Of a stretch of DNA of 36,841 bases, positions 15,322 to 23,468 are shown in pieces (position 1 is the first letter of the stretch; each line of letters starts with the position of its first letter). The translations under genes and the position numbers were made by a program. A model generated the notes under the pieces. The model was not told the origin of the DNA, did no database searches, and saw only the letters and a list, made by a program, of their open reading frames with translations. Source of the stretch: JBFWIW01 sp050253535 (GTDB lineage: Bacteria; Bacillota; Clostridia; Oscillospirales; Oscillospiraceae); contig JBFWIW010000026.1 of the NCBI GenBank assembly GCA_050253535.1, forward strand, positions 1 through 36,841, written 5' to 3'.

Positions 15322-15341
15322 GTTCCGGCTTTTTTGGAGAA

Positions 15342-15372
15342 AACGAGGACCGGCCTTTTCGGCCGGTCCTGA
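15342..15372 (-). terminator. Terminator of the hemolysin III-degV operon
   Basis: AGGACCGGCC (15346-15355) pairs with GGCCGGTCCT (15361-15370) around a 5-nt loop. On the minus strand it is followed by CGTTTTCTCC. Confidence 0.7.
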
Positions 15373-15442
15373 TGATTATTGATTTACTGAATGATTGAGG
15401 TCGGAGATGAAGCCAAAAAAGACGAAACGCAGGGTTTTGCCT

Positions 15443-16297
15443 CTAATTTTTTTCTTTGGATATAAAGGCTACGCCCACAACCCCGGGGCCGGTGTGCGTT
15501 CCGATGACGCTTCCGATGCCGCTTGTATGAATGCTCCTCATAGTGACGGGAATGTGCGGGCGGAAATAATCCATATACGCCTTCATCCTGTCGGGCACGT
15601 TGGAGTGGCCGAAGGCGACGCCGTATTCAAAGTCCGGCTCGTATTTCTGGAAGAGCTGCAGAAGAGCCTTCTTGCCGCCCTTTTCACCGCGCGTTTTGTC
15701 GATTGACTGCACTTTCCCGTTGTAGACCTCAACCACGGGGAGTATACCCAAGAGCCCGCCGATAGCCGCGGCGCCGCCGCTTATGCGGCCGCCCATCTTC
15801 AGATATTTGAGCGTATCAACGACAGCATAGATACGAAGACGCAGGGCGAGCTTCTGCACGGTACGTGCTATTTCCGCAGCAGTGTATTTGCCAGTGTCCC
15901 GCATACGCGCCGCCTCCCGGATTAAAAGCGCCATGCCGAAAGAGGCAGACCGTGAGTCGACTATGAATATTTTTTCCGGGTCAACGGCGTTTGCGGCAAT
16001 CAAAGCGGACTGCATTGTACCCGAGAGGTCGGAAGCGATAAAGATGCCGACGATCTCATCTCCCTGTTCGACATATTTTGTAAAGACGTCCTCAAACTCG
16101 CCGGGGTTGACCTGCGAGGTGGTGGGGAGCTTCTGGGCTTTTGCCAGCATGTCGTAAAAGTCGGCGTGTGAGAGGTCTCGCCCGTCCTTAAATACGCGGG
16201 CGCCAAAATTTATTGTCAGCGACAGGACGGTCAGATCCAGAGCCTTCCATTCGCTGCGCTCGAGGTCGCAGGTACTGTCTGTGATTATACGTATCAT
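15443..16297 (-). CDS. DegV-family fatty-acid-binding protein
   Basis: A 284-residue cytoplasmic protein of the DegV family, which binds a fatty acid in a deep pocket. Some members (FakB) present it to a fatty acid kinase. The N-terminal IITDSTCDL, the TTSQVNPGEF block (about 59-68), SDLSGT (89-94), VDSRSASFG and the C-terminal IGSVIGTHTGPG are all family signatures. Length is typical. The ATG at 16297 follows AGGA. It is the second gene after hemolysin III (21 bp gap), so the two are co-transcribed. No fakA-like DAK-domain gene is in the window. Confidence 0.92.
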   Translation of the reverse strand: MIRIITDSTCDLERSEWKALDLTVLSLTINFGARVFKDGRDLSHADFYDMLAKAQKLPTTSQVNPGEFEDVFTKYVEQGDEIVGIFIASDLSGTMQSALIAANAVDPEKIFIVDSRSASFGMALLIREAARMRDTGKYTAAEIARTVQKLALRLRIYAVVDTLKYLKMGGRISGGAAAIGGLLGILPVVEVYNGKVQSIDKTRGEKGGKKALLQLFQKYEPDFEYGVAFGHSNVPDRMKAYMDYFRPHIPVTMRSIHTSGIGSVIGTHTGPGVVGVAFISKEKN

Positions 16298-16318
16298 ATA
16301 TTTATTCCTTTCTTTGGA

Positions 16319-16993
16319 TCACATTATATAAAACAGCACGAAAAGAACGTGAAGCACACTGCCGGCTAGTACAAAGCAGTGGAAGAGCGAGTGCATATAG
16401 CGCCTTTTCTTGCCGATTCCGTAGAGGACTGCTCCGGCCGTGTAGGCGACGCCGCCCGCAATGAGAAGCACCAGTCCGCCCGGCTCGAATATTTTTATCA
16501 TTTTTCCAAATGTAAAAAAGATACACCAGCCCATGCCGAGATAGCATATCATCGAAAATCTGGCATATTTTTTGAGGTCAATGGCGTTTGCCGTTATACC
16601 TACCAGGGCTACTGCCCAAATGACGCCGAATACCGTCCAGCCGAGAGCGGGACTGTATTCGCGCATTGACGAAAGTGCTATAGGCGTATAGCTGCCCGCT
16701 ATCAGCAGAAAGATGGAGCAGTGGTCGAATACCTGAAAAACTTTTTTAGCGGTCTTATCCGCGGGAAGCCCGTGATACAGCGAAGACATCGTGTAGAGAA
16801 GTATCATAGTACCGCCGAAAATCGCCCCGCTGACAACGCCATATATGTTGTTGTGCAGAACGGCAACGATGACGCACAGAACCGTTGTCGCTATGCCGAT
16901 ACCTCCGCCGACAATGTGGGAGACCATGTTGAATATTTCTTCGCCGCGGGTATAGTCCGGGAGAGAGCGGTCTGAGAGTCTGGTACGTTTCAT
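16319..16993 (-). CDS. Hemolysin III/PAQR-family membrane protein
   Basis: A 224-residue protein with seven predicted transmembrane helices, hemolysin III (YqfA/PAQR) family. The metal-site motifs are intact: GEEIFNMVSHIVG near residue 18, SSLYHG near 70, DHCSIFLLIAGSYTP near 90, and HSLFHCFVLAGSVLH near the C-terminus, giving the conserved Ser, His, Asp and His residues. The biochemical role of bacterial members is not settled; the hemolysin name is historical. The ATG at 16993 follows AAGGA. First gene of the pair with degV. Confidence 0.9.
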   Translation of the reverse strand: MKRTRLSDRSLPDYTRGEEIFNMVSHIVGGGIGIATTVLCVIVAVLHNNIYGVVSGAIFGGTMILLYTMSSLYHGLPADKTAKKVFQVFDHCSIFLLIAGSYTPIALSSMREYSPALGWTVFGVIWAVALVGITANAIDLKKYARFSMICYLGMGWCIFFTFGKMIKIFEPGGLVLLIAGGVAYTAGAVLYGIGKKRRYMHSLFHCFVLAGSVLHVLFVLFYIM

Positions 16994-17210
16994 TATATTT
17001 TCCTTTTCGTTAAAGCTGGTGTGTACCGCCGGAAGAGGTATAAATGTACTTTAGCACAGTAACGGTTCTTGGTCAATGGAAATCGGGATAAGACACAATG
17101 GGGGATGGTTCATAAAAAATTAACAAAATTTCTCCGTGTCTTTAAGGAAACTTTCAGATTACCAAATTATTCTTAGAGAGGTAAATTAACTCGCGGAAGG
17201 AGATCACAGT

Positions 17211-19049
17211 ATGGCAGTATTCAAAAAAGCCAAAATAATGGAAGAAGAGGGCGCTGCGGAGACCGTGCCTGGTGAAGATACGGGGAATGACAGGAAAAAA
17301 CGTTTTAAGCGTCCGCGCAAGATAAAGAAAAAGCGCATTATTATTGCAGGCATACTCCTTGCATTAGCAGTATGCGGCGGAATATTGCTGTATAAACTTT
17401 TTCTCGGCACGGATGAGCAGGTCGTTCTCACGGGGACGACTACATATGGCGCGCTTGATGGAACAATAGAGGGAACGGGAACGACGCTTCCGGCGGACAG
17501 CGTCAGCTATTCGCTCGCGGCGACCGCGGAGATACTCGAGGTTAAAGTGGAGGCCGGTGACGAGGTTCAGGCCGGAGATCTCCTTTTCAAACAGGATGAT
17601 TCAACCGTCGACGACGAAATACTCGATTATCGGGAATCACTGAACGAATACGAGGACTCGCTTCAAAATTATCAGGATCAGTTGGCCACGCTCAATGAGG
17701 ATCTGCAAAACCTCACCATAAAAGCGGAGGTTTCAGGCCATCTGAAAGACGTCTCGGTCGAGGTGGGCGACACGGTAAAATCCGGCGATACGCTTGCTGT
17801 TCTCGCTGATGACAGTACTATGAAAATCACGCAGTACTTCAGTTATGTATATGAAGATGATATATATAAAGGGCAGTCTGCTACAGTTTCCGTTCCAGAC
17901 CTCATGCTTAATCTTACAGGCGCGGTAACGGACATAAAAAAGGTCGAGCGCATAACGGACGAGGGGACAAAATGTTTTGCCGTCACTATATCCGTCACAA
18001 ATGCCGGCGCTCTTACCGAAGGAATGAGCGTGGGCGGTTATGTTATTGGCTCGGACGGCGGGTATATATATCCCGCAGTGGAAGGAACGTTGGAATACGC
18101 CGACACGATAGACATAACTGCTGAGTGCAGCGGCGAGCTTCTGAAGGTTAACGCCATCGATTACCAGGACGTCACGAAGGGGGATACGCTCTTCGTAATA
18201 AGCGGCGATGACTATACAAGTCAGATTACTTCCCTGGAAAATCAGATTGAGCGGGCCGAGACGCAGATTGAAGGATATAATGATAAAATTACGGAAGCAG
18301 AGGAGAGCCGCTCAGACTATGAGGTTTATTCAGATATATCCGGCAAGGTAATCTTTTGCAACATAAAGGCGGGTACCACATACAAGTCCGGAGTTACCGC
18401 TATCGCAGTATATAATATCGATACGATGCAGATTTCCGTTAACATTGACGAGCTCGATATAGATTATATCGAAAAGGGAATGGAGGTCACGATTATTCGT
18501 TCCGGCGCGGAAAAGAACGAAGAATATACCGGAACGGTCTCGGAAGTGAGTCTTGAGGCAACGACAACAGACGGCGTATCGACCTTCCCTGTGACAATCG
18601 AAATTCAGTCAAACGGAGACCTTTCCCCGGGTGTAAGCGTGTCGTATTACATATCCACGGGTGACACGGATGAGACGGTTCTCTGCCCCGTAGACGCAAT
18701 ACAGTACCTCGACGAGGGTACCGTGGTGTTTGTCAAGGCGGACGATGCGCCGGAAAATACGATCGAAATCACAAGCGACGTTGAGGTACCGGATGGGTTC
18801 TATCCGGTGCTGGTCGAGACGGGTACGTCCAGTGCGGCCTACATACGCATACTATCCGGCCTGGAGGAGGATCAGGAGGTATTTACCGGCTATCAGCAGG
18901 AGGCCCCTAGCGGCGGTGACACGACAAGTGAGAGCCAGGATTCAACACAGACAAATACCGGCAACAACAACTTCGGGCCGGGAGGAAACATGGGCGAAAT
19001 GCCGAGCGGAGGATTTTCCGGCGGCGGCCCCGGCGGCATGGGCGGTTGA
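17211..19049 (+). CDS. MacA-like membrane fusion (HlyD-family) protein with duplicated adaptor module
   Basis: A 612-residue adaptor of an ABC export system. A basic cytoplasmic N-terminus (about 28-42) precedes one membrane helix (43-65). The extracellular part appears to hold two successive adaptor modules. Module 1 has lipoyl halves at about 102-128 and 170-200 around a short helical hairpin (131-168), then a beta-barrel (204-280). Module 2 has lipoyl halves at about 304-332 and 372-402 around a second hairpin (335-370), then a barrel (407-482). The usual family has one module. The C-terminus (563-612) is Gly/Ser/Asn-rich and ends with MPSGGF and a glycine tail. The ATG at 17211 follows GGAAGGAG. 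It is first in an operon with the ATPase and permease. Confidence 0.88.
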   Translation: MAVFKKAKIMEEEGAAETVPGEDTGNDRKKRFKRPRKIKKKRIIIAGILLALAVCGGILLYKLFLGTDEQVVLTGTTTYGALDGTIEGTGTTLPADSVSYSLAATAEILEVKVEAGDEVQAGDLLFKQDDSTVDDEILDYRESLNEYEDSLQNYQDQLATLNEDLQNLTIKAEVSGHLKDVSVEVGDTVKSGDTLAVLADDSTMKITQYFSYVYEDDIYKGQSATVSVPDLMLNLTGAVTDIKKVERITDEGTKCFAVTISVTNAGALTEGMSVGGYVIGSDGGYIYPAVEGTLEYADTIDITAECSGELLKVNAIDYQDVTKGDTLFVISGDDYTSQITSLENQIERAETQIEGYNDKITEAEESRSDYEVYSDISGKVIFCNIKAGTTYKSGVTAIAVYNIDTMQISVNIDELDIDYIEKGMEVTIIRSGAEKNEEYTGTVSEVSLEATTTDGVSTFPVTIEIQSNGDLSPGVSVSYYISTGDTDETVLCPVDAIQYLDEGTVVFVKADDAPENTIEITSDVEVPDGFYPVLVETGTSSAAYIRILSGLEEDQEVFTGYQQEAPSGGDTTSESQDSTQTNTGNNNFGPGGNMGEMPSGGFSGGGPGGMGG

Positions 19050-19061
19050 TGAGGTGAATTT

Positions 19062-19853
19062 ATGAGTCTGATAAAGATTGAAAATATATACAAAATATAC
19101 GGCGACGAGGGCTTTGACAACGAGGTGCGCGCACTTGACGGAGTGAGCCTTGATATAGAAAGCGGCGAGTTCGTTGCCATTATCGGGGCCTCCGGTTCCG
19201 GAAAGTCGACTATGATGAACATGTTGGGCTGCCTCGACGTACCTACGCGCGGGCAGTACTATCTTGACGGGATACCGATAAGCGAGCGTACGCAGAGGGA
19301 ACTCGCGGAGATCCGTTCGCTCAGGATTGGCTTCATCTTTCAGGGCTATAACCTGATACCGTCGCTCAACGTGTGGCAGAACGTCGCGCTGCCGATGACA
19401 TACCAGAAGATAAAGCCGGCAGAACGCTATCAGCGTGCAATGGAAGCGCTGGAAAAAGTGGATATTGCCGAAAAGGCCGAAAAACGCCCGTCACAGCTCT
19501 CCGGCGGCCAGCAGCAGCGCGTGGCCATAGCCCGCGCGATTGCTACGCATTCACCGATAATTATGGCCGACGAACCTACCGGTGCTCTCGACTCAAAGAC
19601 CGGGGTGCAGGTACTCGGAATACTCCGGCAGCTAAACGAGGAGGGGACAACCATAATCCTAATAACACACGACAACAGTATAGCCGCGCAGGCAAAACGC
19701 ATCGTGCGTATGAAGGACGGTAAGATAATAAACGACAGTGCCCGTGGGGGAGACCCACTGGCAGGAGTGACCAGCAAAGGCAAGGCCTTGCCGGTTACGG
19801 CCTTTTCCGGCAGCACAGGTGTACTTGCATCGGCGGGGGGAAGAGCGATATGA
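19062..19853 (+). CDS. ABC transporter ATP-binding protein, MacB/LolD type
   Basis: A 263-residue ATPase with Walker A GASGSGKST (42-50), a Q-loop at IFQGYNLIP (92-100), signature LSGGQQQRVAIARA (146-159), Walker B IIMADE (166-171), the PTGALDS D-loop and switch H203. These patterns are those of the MacB/LolD group, which drives mechanotransmission-type export rather than ordinary transport. The ATG at 19062 follows GAGGTG, 12 bp after the adaptor gene. About 35 residues follow the conserved domain and show no recognisable motif. Its stop overlaps the permease start (ATGA), implying coupled synthesis. Confidence 0.95.
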   Translation: MSLIKIENIYKIYGDEGFDNEVRALDGVSLDIESGEFVAIIGASGSGKSTMMNMLGCLDVPTRGQYYLDGIPISERTQRELAEIRSLRIGFIFQGYNLIPSLNVWQNVALPMTYQKIKPAERYQRAMEALEKVDIAEKAEKRPSQLSGGQQQRVAIARAIATHSPIIMADEPTGALDSKTGVQVLGILRQLNEEGTTIILITHDNSIAAQAKRIVRMKDGKIINDSARGGDPLAGVTSKGKALPVTAFSGSTGVLASAGGRAI

Positions 19854-21028
19854 CGGCGGTGAAAATGGCGCTCGACTCTATAAGAGAGAAAAAGGGGCGC
19901 TCCTTCCTCACTATGCTCGGTATCATCATCGGTGTCTGTTCTGTCCTGGTACTCGTATCCATGGTGTCGGGATATAACGCGGATATAACGTCATATTACG
20001 AAAAGCTTGGCGTCAACAAAGTGGAGATATCAATAGCGTATTACGACGAGACTCGCTCGCCGGATGTTACCGACGCTTTGTATGAATACGGCAACAACGA
20101 CCTCTCCGCATTTGTTACCGGAGTGACGCCGGATCTCTCCACTACGGGTACCGTCAAATATAAGACCAACAATTATGAGACGACGGTATATCTGGGCGGC
20201 GACCAGTTTGCAATCTGCAACAACTATACGCTCAAACAAGGGCGGGATATATCTAAAGCTGACATAGAGAATAGAACAAAGGTGTGCGTAATAGGTACAT
20301 ATACCGCGCAGACGCTGTTCGGCTATGTTACACCCATAGGAGAGACGATCTATGTGAACGGAGCGCCATATACGGTTGTGGGTACATATTATCAGAAGGA
20401 CGGGACGGCGGAAAGCTCGATGGACGACATGATAATCGTACCATATTCACTCTGCCGTGAGCTCATGGGCACCTCCGTCATAACCAGTTATATTGTCAAG
20501 GTCGACAAGTCGGCAAATATGGACGCGGCGATGACAGCGCTTGGGTCGTGGTTCGACACGGAGATAGATACCTATACAGGGGAGGTCACGCTCACTAACG
20601 GGAACTCAGCTTTGTCGGAGACCAACGATGAGACGGCCTCGCTTTCGGCGGTGCTCGGCGGCATAGCGGGCATAGCGCTTCTGGTTGGCGGTATCGGGAT
20701 AATGAACATTATGTTGGTAACAGTCACCGAACGTACCCGCGAAATTGGCATAAAAAAAGCGATTGGTGCGCCTCGCAGCGAGATAGTAACCCAGTTTTTG
20801 GTTGAGTCTGCCATACTGAGCGCCCTCGGCGGGATAATAGGAATTGTTTCGGGTTTTGCACTGTCGCTGATAATCGGCAAGGCGGTGTATGATTTGATCC
20901 TGGTTCCGAGCGCCCTGATAACTGTCGGCGCGTTCCTGTTTTCCATAGTCATAGGGATTGGCTTCGGAATGTATCCGGCGGTCAAGGCATCCGGTCTGCA
21001 GCCGGTAGATGCACTCAGAGCAGATTAA
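19850..21028 (+). CDS. ABC transporter permease, MacB/FtsX type
   Basis: A 392-residue permease with the MacB topology: one N-terminal helix (about 18-40, LTMLGIIIGVCSVLVLVSM), a large extracellular MacB-type domain (about 45-255), then three C-terminal helices beginning with ALLVGGIGIMNIMLVTVTER and ending LQPVDALRAD. REIGIKKAIGAPRSEI is the usual coupling-helix region. The ATG overlaps the ATPase stop. With the adaptor it makes a complete MacAB-like pump that would export peptides, antibiotics or surface components; no substrate evidence is present apart from the SLH-protein gene directly downstream. Confidence 0.95.
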   Translation: MTAVKMALDSIREKKGRSFLTMLGIIIGVCSVLVLVSMVSGYNADITSYYEKLGVNKVEISIAYYDETRSPDVTDALYEYGNNDLSAFVTGVTPDLSTTGTVKYKTNNYETTVYLGGDQFAICNNYTLKQGRDISKADIENRTKVCVIGTYTAQTLFGYVTPIGETIYVNGAPYTVVGTYYQKDGTAESSMDDMIIVPYSLCRELMGTSVITSYIVKVDKSANMDAAMTALGSWFDTEIDTYTGEVTLTNGNSALSETNDETASLSAVLGGIAGIALLVGGIGIMNIMLVTVTERTREIGIKKAIGAPRSEIVTQFLVESAILSALGGIIGIVSGFALSLIIGKAVYDLILVPSALITVGAFLFSIVIGIGFGMYPAVKASGLQPVDALRAD

Positions 21029-21055
21029 GGAGAATACACTATAAATCTATAAAAG

Positions 21056-21082
21056 GCGTGCCGCTCGCCGACAAGCGGCAAC
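21056..21082 (+). other. Short hairpin between the permease and SLH-protein genes
   Basis: TGCCGCT (21059-21065) pairs with AGCGGCA (21074-21080). There is no T run, so it is more likely a processing or attenuation hairpin than a full terminator. Confidence 0.4.
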
Positions 21083-21159
21083 CGCTGCACATATCATTAA
21101 CCTTCATTCGATTGTGAGGTTTAAAGAGATGTTTGTGCGCGGAGCGAATGGAGGTTAAA

Positions 21160-23418
21160 ATGCATTCAGCTTTTAAAAAGCGTTTTATGGCCGTGGTGAC
21201 GGCTGTCACCCTGTGTATGTCCATGCTCTCGGGCATGGTTTACGCAGACGCGCGTTATTCCGATATAAAATCGGATGATGTCTCCGAGGCGGTTGCCGTT
21301 CTGTCAAGCCTTGGCATAGTGAACGGATATTCCGACGGGACATTCAGGACGGACAAGACGCTGACACGCGCCGAATTTTCCAAACTGGCGGTTCTGACAG
21401 AGGGGAAAGCGGACGAAGTTACATCCAATTCATACCGCACACTGTTCGACGACGTTACGGCCTCGTATTGGGCACTGGGTTATATAAACCTCGCTTACAA
21501 GGACGGGCTTGTCTCCGGTTACGGCGACGGCAATTTCGGCCCTGACGACTCCGTAAATTGCGCGCAGGCCGTAACCATCGTTTTGCGGCTTCTGGGTTAC
21601 ACGACGGACGATATCGGATATTTCTGGCCTCAGGACTACATAGCAAAAGCGTCGGATATCGGTATTCTGGACGGCATTTCCGCCGGCGCGTACGACCCAC
21701 TGACAAGGGGAGAGGCAGCGCTCATGCTTTATGCCTCGCTCCGGCTTGATACGACTTCGGGGGATACTTTTGTTTCGACAATCGCCTCTTCAGCAATTGA
21801 AAATGTCGTAATTCTGGATAACAACGCGGAGGCGGACGACGGGTCGGCGGGAAACGCCAAAATCTACAGCAGCGGAAGCACAGAGTATTACGAACAGAAA
21901 ATTGTTATTGACGAAAGCCTTGTAGGTATGAGAGGAACGATCCTTTTAAACGAGTCCGGGCATGTATCCGGATTTGTCCCGGACGATTCCTCCACCAAGG
22001 TGGTATCGGTTGAATCGGCAACGGCTTCAGGCTTTACGACGACAACCGGCGCAGAATACACCATGAGCGGGAGCACGCCAGTCATATACCAGGGCGAAGC
22101 CACGACGTACTCAAACGCCTACTATAATCTCGCCGCACAGGGGAGCCTGCGCATATACTATAATGCCACAGGCAGCATTAATCTTCTGGTGACATCGTAT
22201 ACCGCGACGGATGAGGCTGTCATAGCGGGCACTAAAAACAGTATACTCTCAATCCTTGAGGACGATTTTAACCTTAATTCTGGGCGCTATACGCTCTACA
22301 AGAACGGGGTTGAGGCGAAAGACGAAGATCTTGAGCAGTACGATGTCGCCATATACGACAGTTCCACATCCAGCCTGCTCGTATCAAACGTAAAAATTAC
22401 GGGTTACATAGAGGATATCACGCCGAGCATAGAGGCGGCCGAAACCGTCACCGTGTGCGGAAATGAGTTCACGGTGCTGGAATCGGCGCAGTCACAGCTC
22501 GCTAATTTTTCCGCAGACTCAAAGGTCACTCTCCTTCTTACAACCGATGGTCGTGTGGCGGGGGTATATTCCCCGTCCACGGTCACGGCTAATATGGTCG
22601 GCGTTCTGGAGAGCACCGGCAGCTCGGCGGTGGTTACGCTTCTGAACGGCATTACCCTGACTGGCGCGATTTCTTCGGACACAGCAGACGATATGGTAGG
22701 GCATCTGGTGACGGCCGCGTATACGTCAAGCGGCAAGCTGGGGGTCTCATCGTACAGCGGAGACACAACATCCTCAGGGTTATGCGTTGAGGCGAAGACC
22801 CTCGGTTCTCTGGAACTTGCTCCCGACATTAAAATATTCGATCAGGTGGGCAACGACGGATATATTCTGGAGATCACGCTTTCGGATATACTTGTAAGCA
22901 CAGTACCATCATCGGGAATCAATTTCTACACGACCAATACGGCGGGGAAGGTGAACCTCCTTGTTCTGGATGATGTGACCGGCAACTGCTATACATACGG
23001 CGTTGTAAACGTCGGAACTAAGACAACAACAACTGGGAAACAAAGCACGGCGACAGCAAACAAAGCCGTATCCGTGACATACGGAAACGACAAAGAAACG
23101 GATTATTATATTGCCAATACGACAACCATAAAGGACGGTGCAATCGGCGGAGTCGCCGGTTCCCCGGACGGTGAAGCTGCGGGTATAATAAAACTCTCAA
23201 AGGCGGACGGGATCACACGCAGTGATTTTGACGGTGATGACAACATAACTATAGACGGAGTTGTGTACCCGATAAGCGACGACGTCGTCGTCTACAACGA
23301 CACCCTGGAGACATGGACGACACTCTCCGCCGTAAAGGCGTTTACAGACAGTTTCACCGTGTATTACGACAAAACCGCCTCCACAGGCGGCCAGATCAGA
23401 GTAATTTGCGCATACTGA
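21160..23418 (+). CDS. Secreted S-layer-homology (SLH) domain protein
   Basis: A 752-residue cell-surface protein. Residues 1-29 are a signal peptide (FKKRF, hydrophobic core, likely cleavage after VYA). Three SLH repeats follow at about 32-75, 91-140 and 145-190: LGIVNGYSDGTFRTDKTLTRAEF, then DGLVSGYGDGNFGPDDSV, then a weaker third ending LTRGEAALMLY. SLH repeats bind pyruvylated secondary wall polymers. The remaining roughly 550 residues are Thr/Ser/Asp-rich and beta-strand-like with no family I recognise. The start is the ATG at 21160, five bases after GGAGG; in-frame TTG 21133 and ATG 21148 are less well placed. Possible jobs are an S-layer subunit or a wall-anchored adhesin. Confidence 0.88.
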   Translation: MHSAFKKRFMAVVTAVTLCMSMLSGMVYADARYSDIKSDDVSEAVAVLSSLGIVNGYSDGTFRTDKTLTRAEFSKLAVLTEGKADEVTSNSYRTLFDDVTASYWALGYINLAYKDGLVSGYGDGNFGPDDSVNCAQAVTIVLRLLGYTTDDIGYFWPQDYIAKASDIGILDGISAGAYDPLTRGEAALMLYASLRLDTTSGDTFVSTIASSAIENVVILDNNAEADDGSAGNAKIYSSGSTEYYEQKIVIDESLVGMRGTILLNESGHVSGFVPDDSSTKVVSVESATASGFTTTTGAEYTMSGSTPVIYQGEATTYSNAYYNLAAQGSLRIYYNATGSINLLVTSYTATDEAVIAGTKNSILSILEDDFNLNSGRYTLYKNGVEAKDEDLEQYDVAIYDSSTSSLLVSNVKITGYIEDITPSIEAAETVTVCGNEFTVLESAQSQLANFSADSKVTLLLTTDGRVAGVYSPSTVTANMVGVLESTGSSAVVTLLNGITLTGAISSDTADDMVGHLVTAAYTSSGKLGVSSYSGDTTSSGLCVEAKTLGSLELAPDIKIFDQVGNDGYILEITLSDILVSTVPSSGINFYTTNTAGKVNLLVLDDVTGNCYTYGVVNVGTKTTTTGKQSTATANKAVSVTYGNDKETDYYIANTTTIKDGAIGGVAGSPDGEAAGIIKLSKADGITRSDFDGDDNITIDGVVYPISDDVVVYNDTLETWTTLSAVKAFTDSFTVYYDKTASTGGQIRVICAY

Positions 23419-23430
23419 AGACAGTAAAAT

Positions 23431-23468
23431 AAAAATGCAGCCGACGAAAGGCGGCTGCATTTTTATTT
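23431..23468. terminator. Bidirectional terminator between the SLH-protein and homocysteine methyltransferase genes
   Basis: AAAAATGCAGCCG (23431-23443) pairs perfectly with CGGCTGCATTTTT (23452-23464). The plus-strand tail is TTTTTATTTTC and the minus-strand tail TTTTTATTTTAC. Confidence 0.9.
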
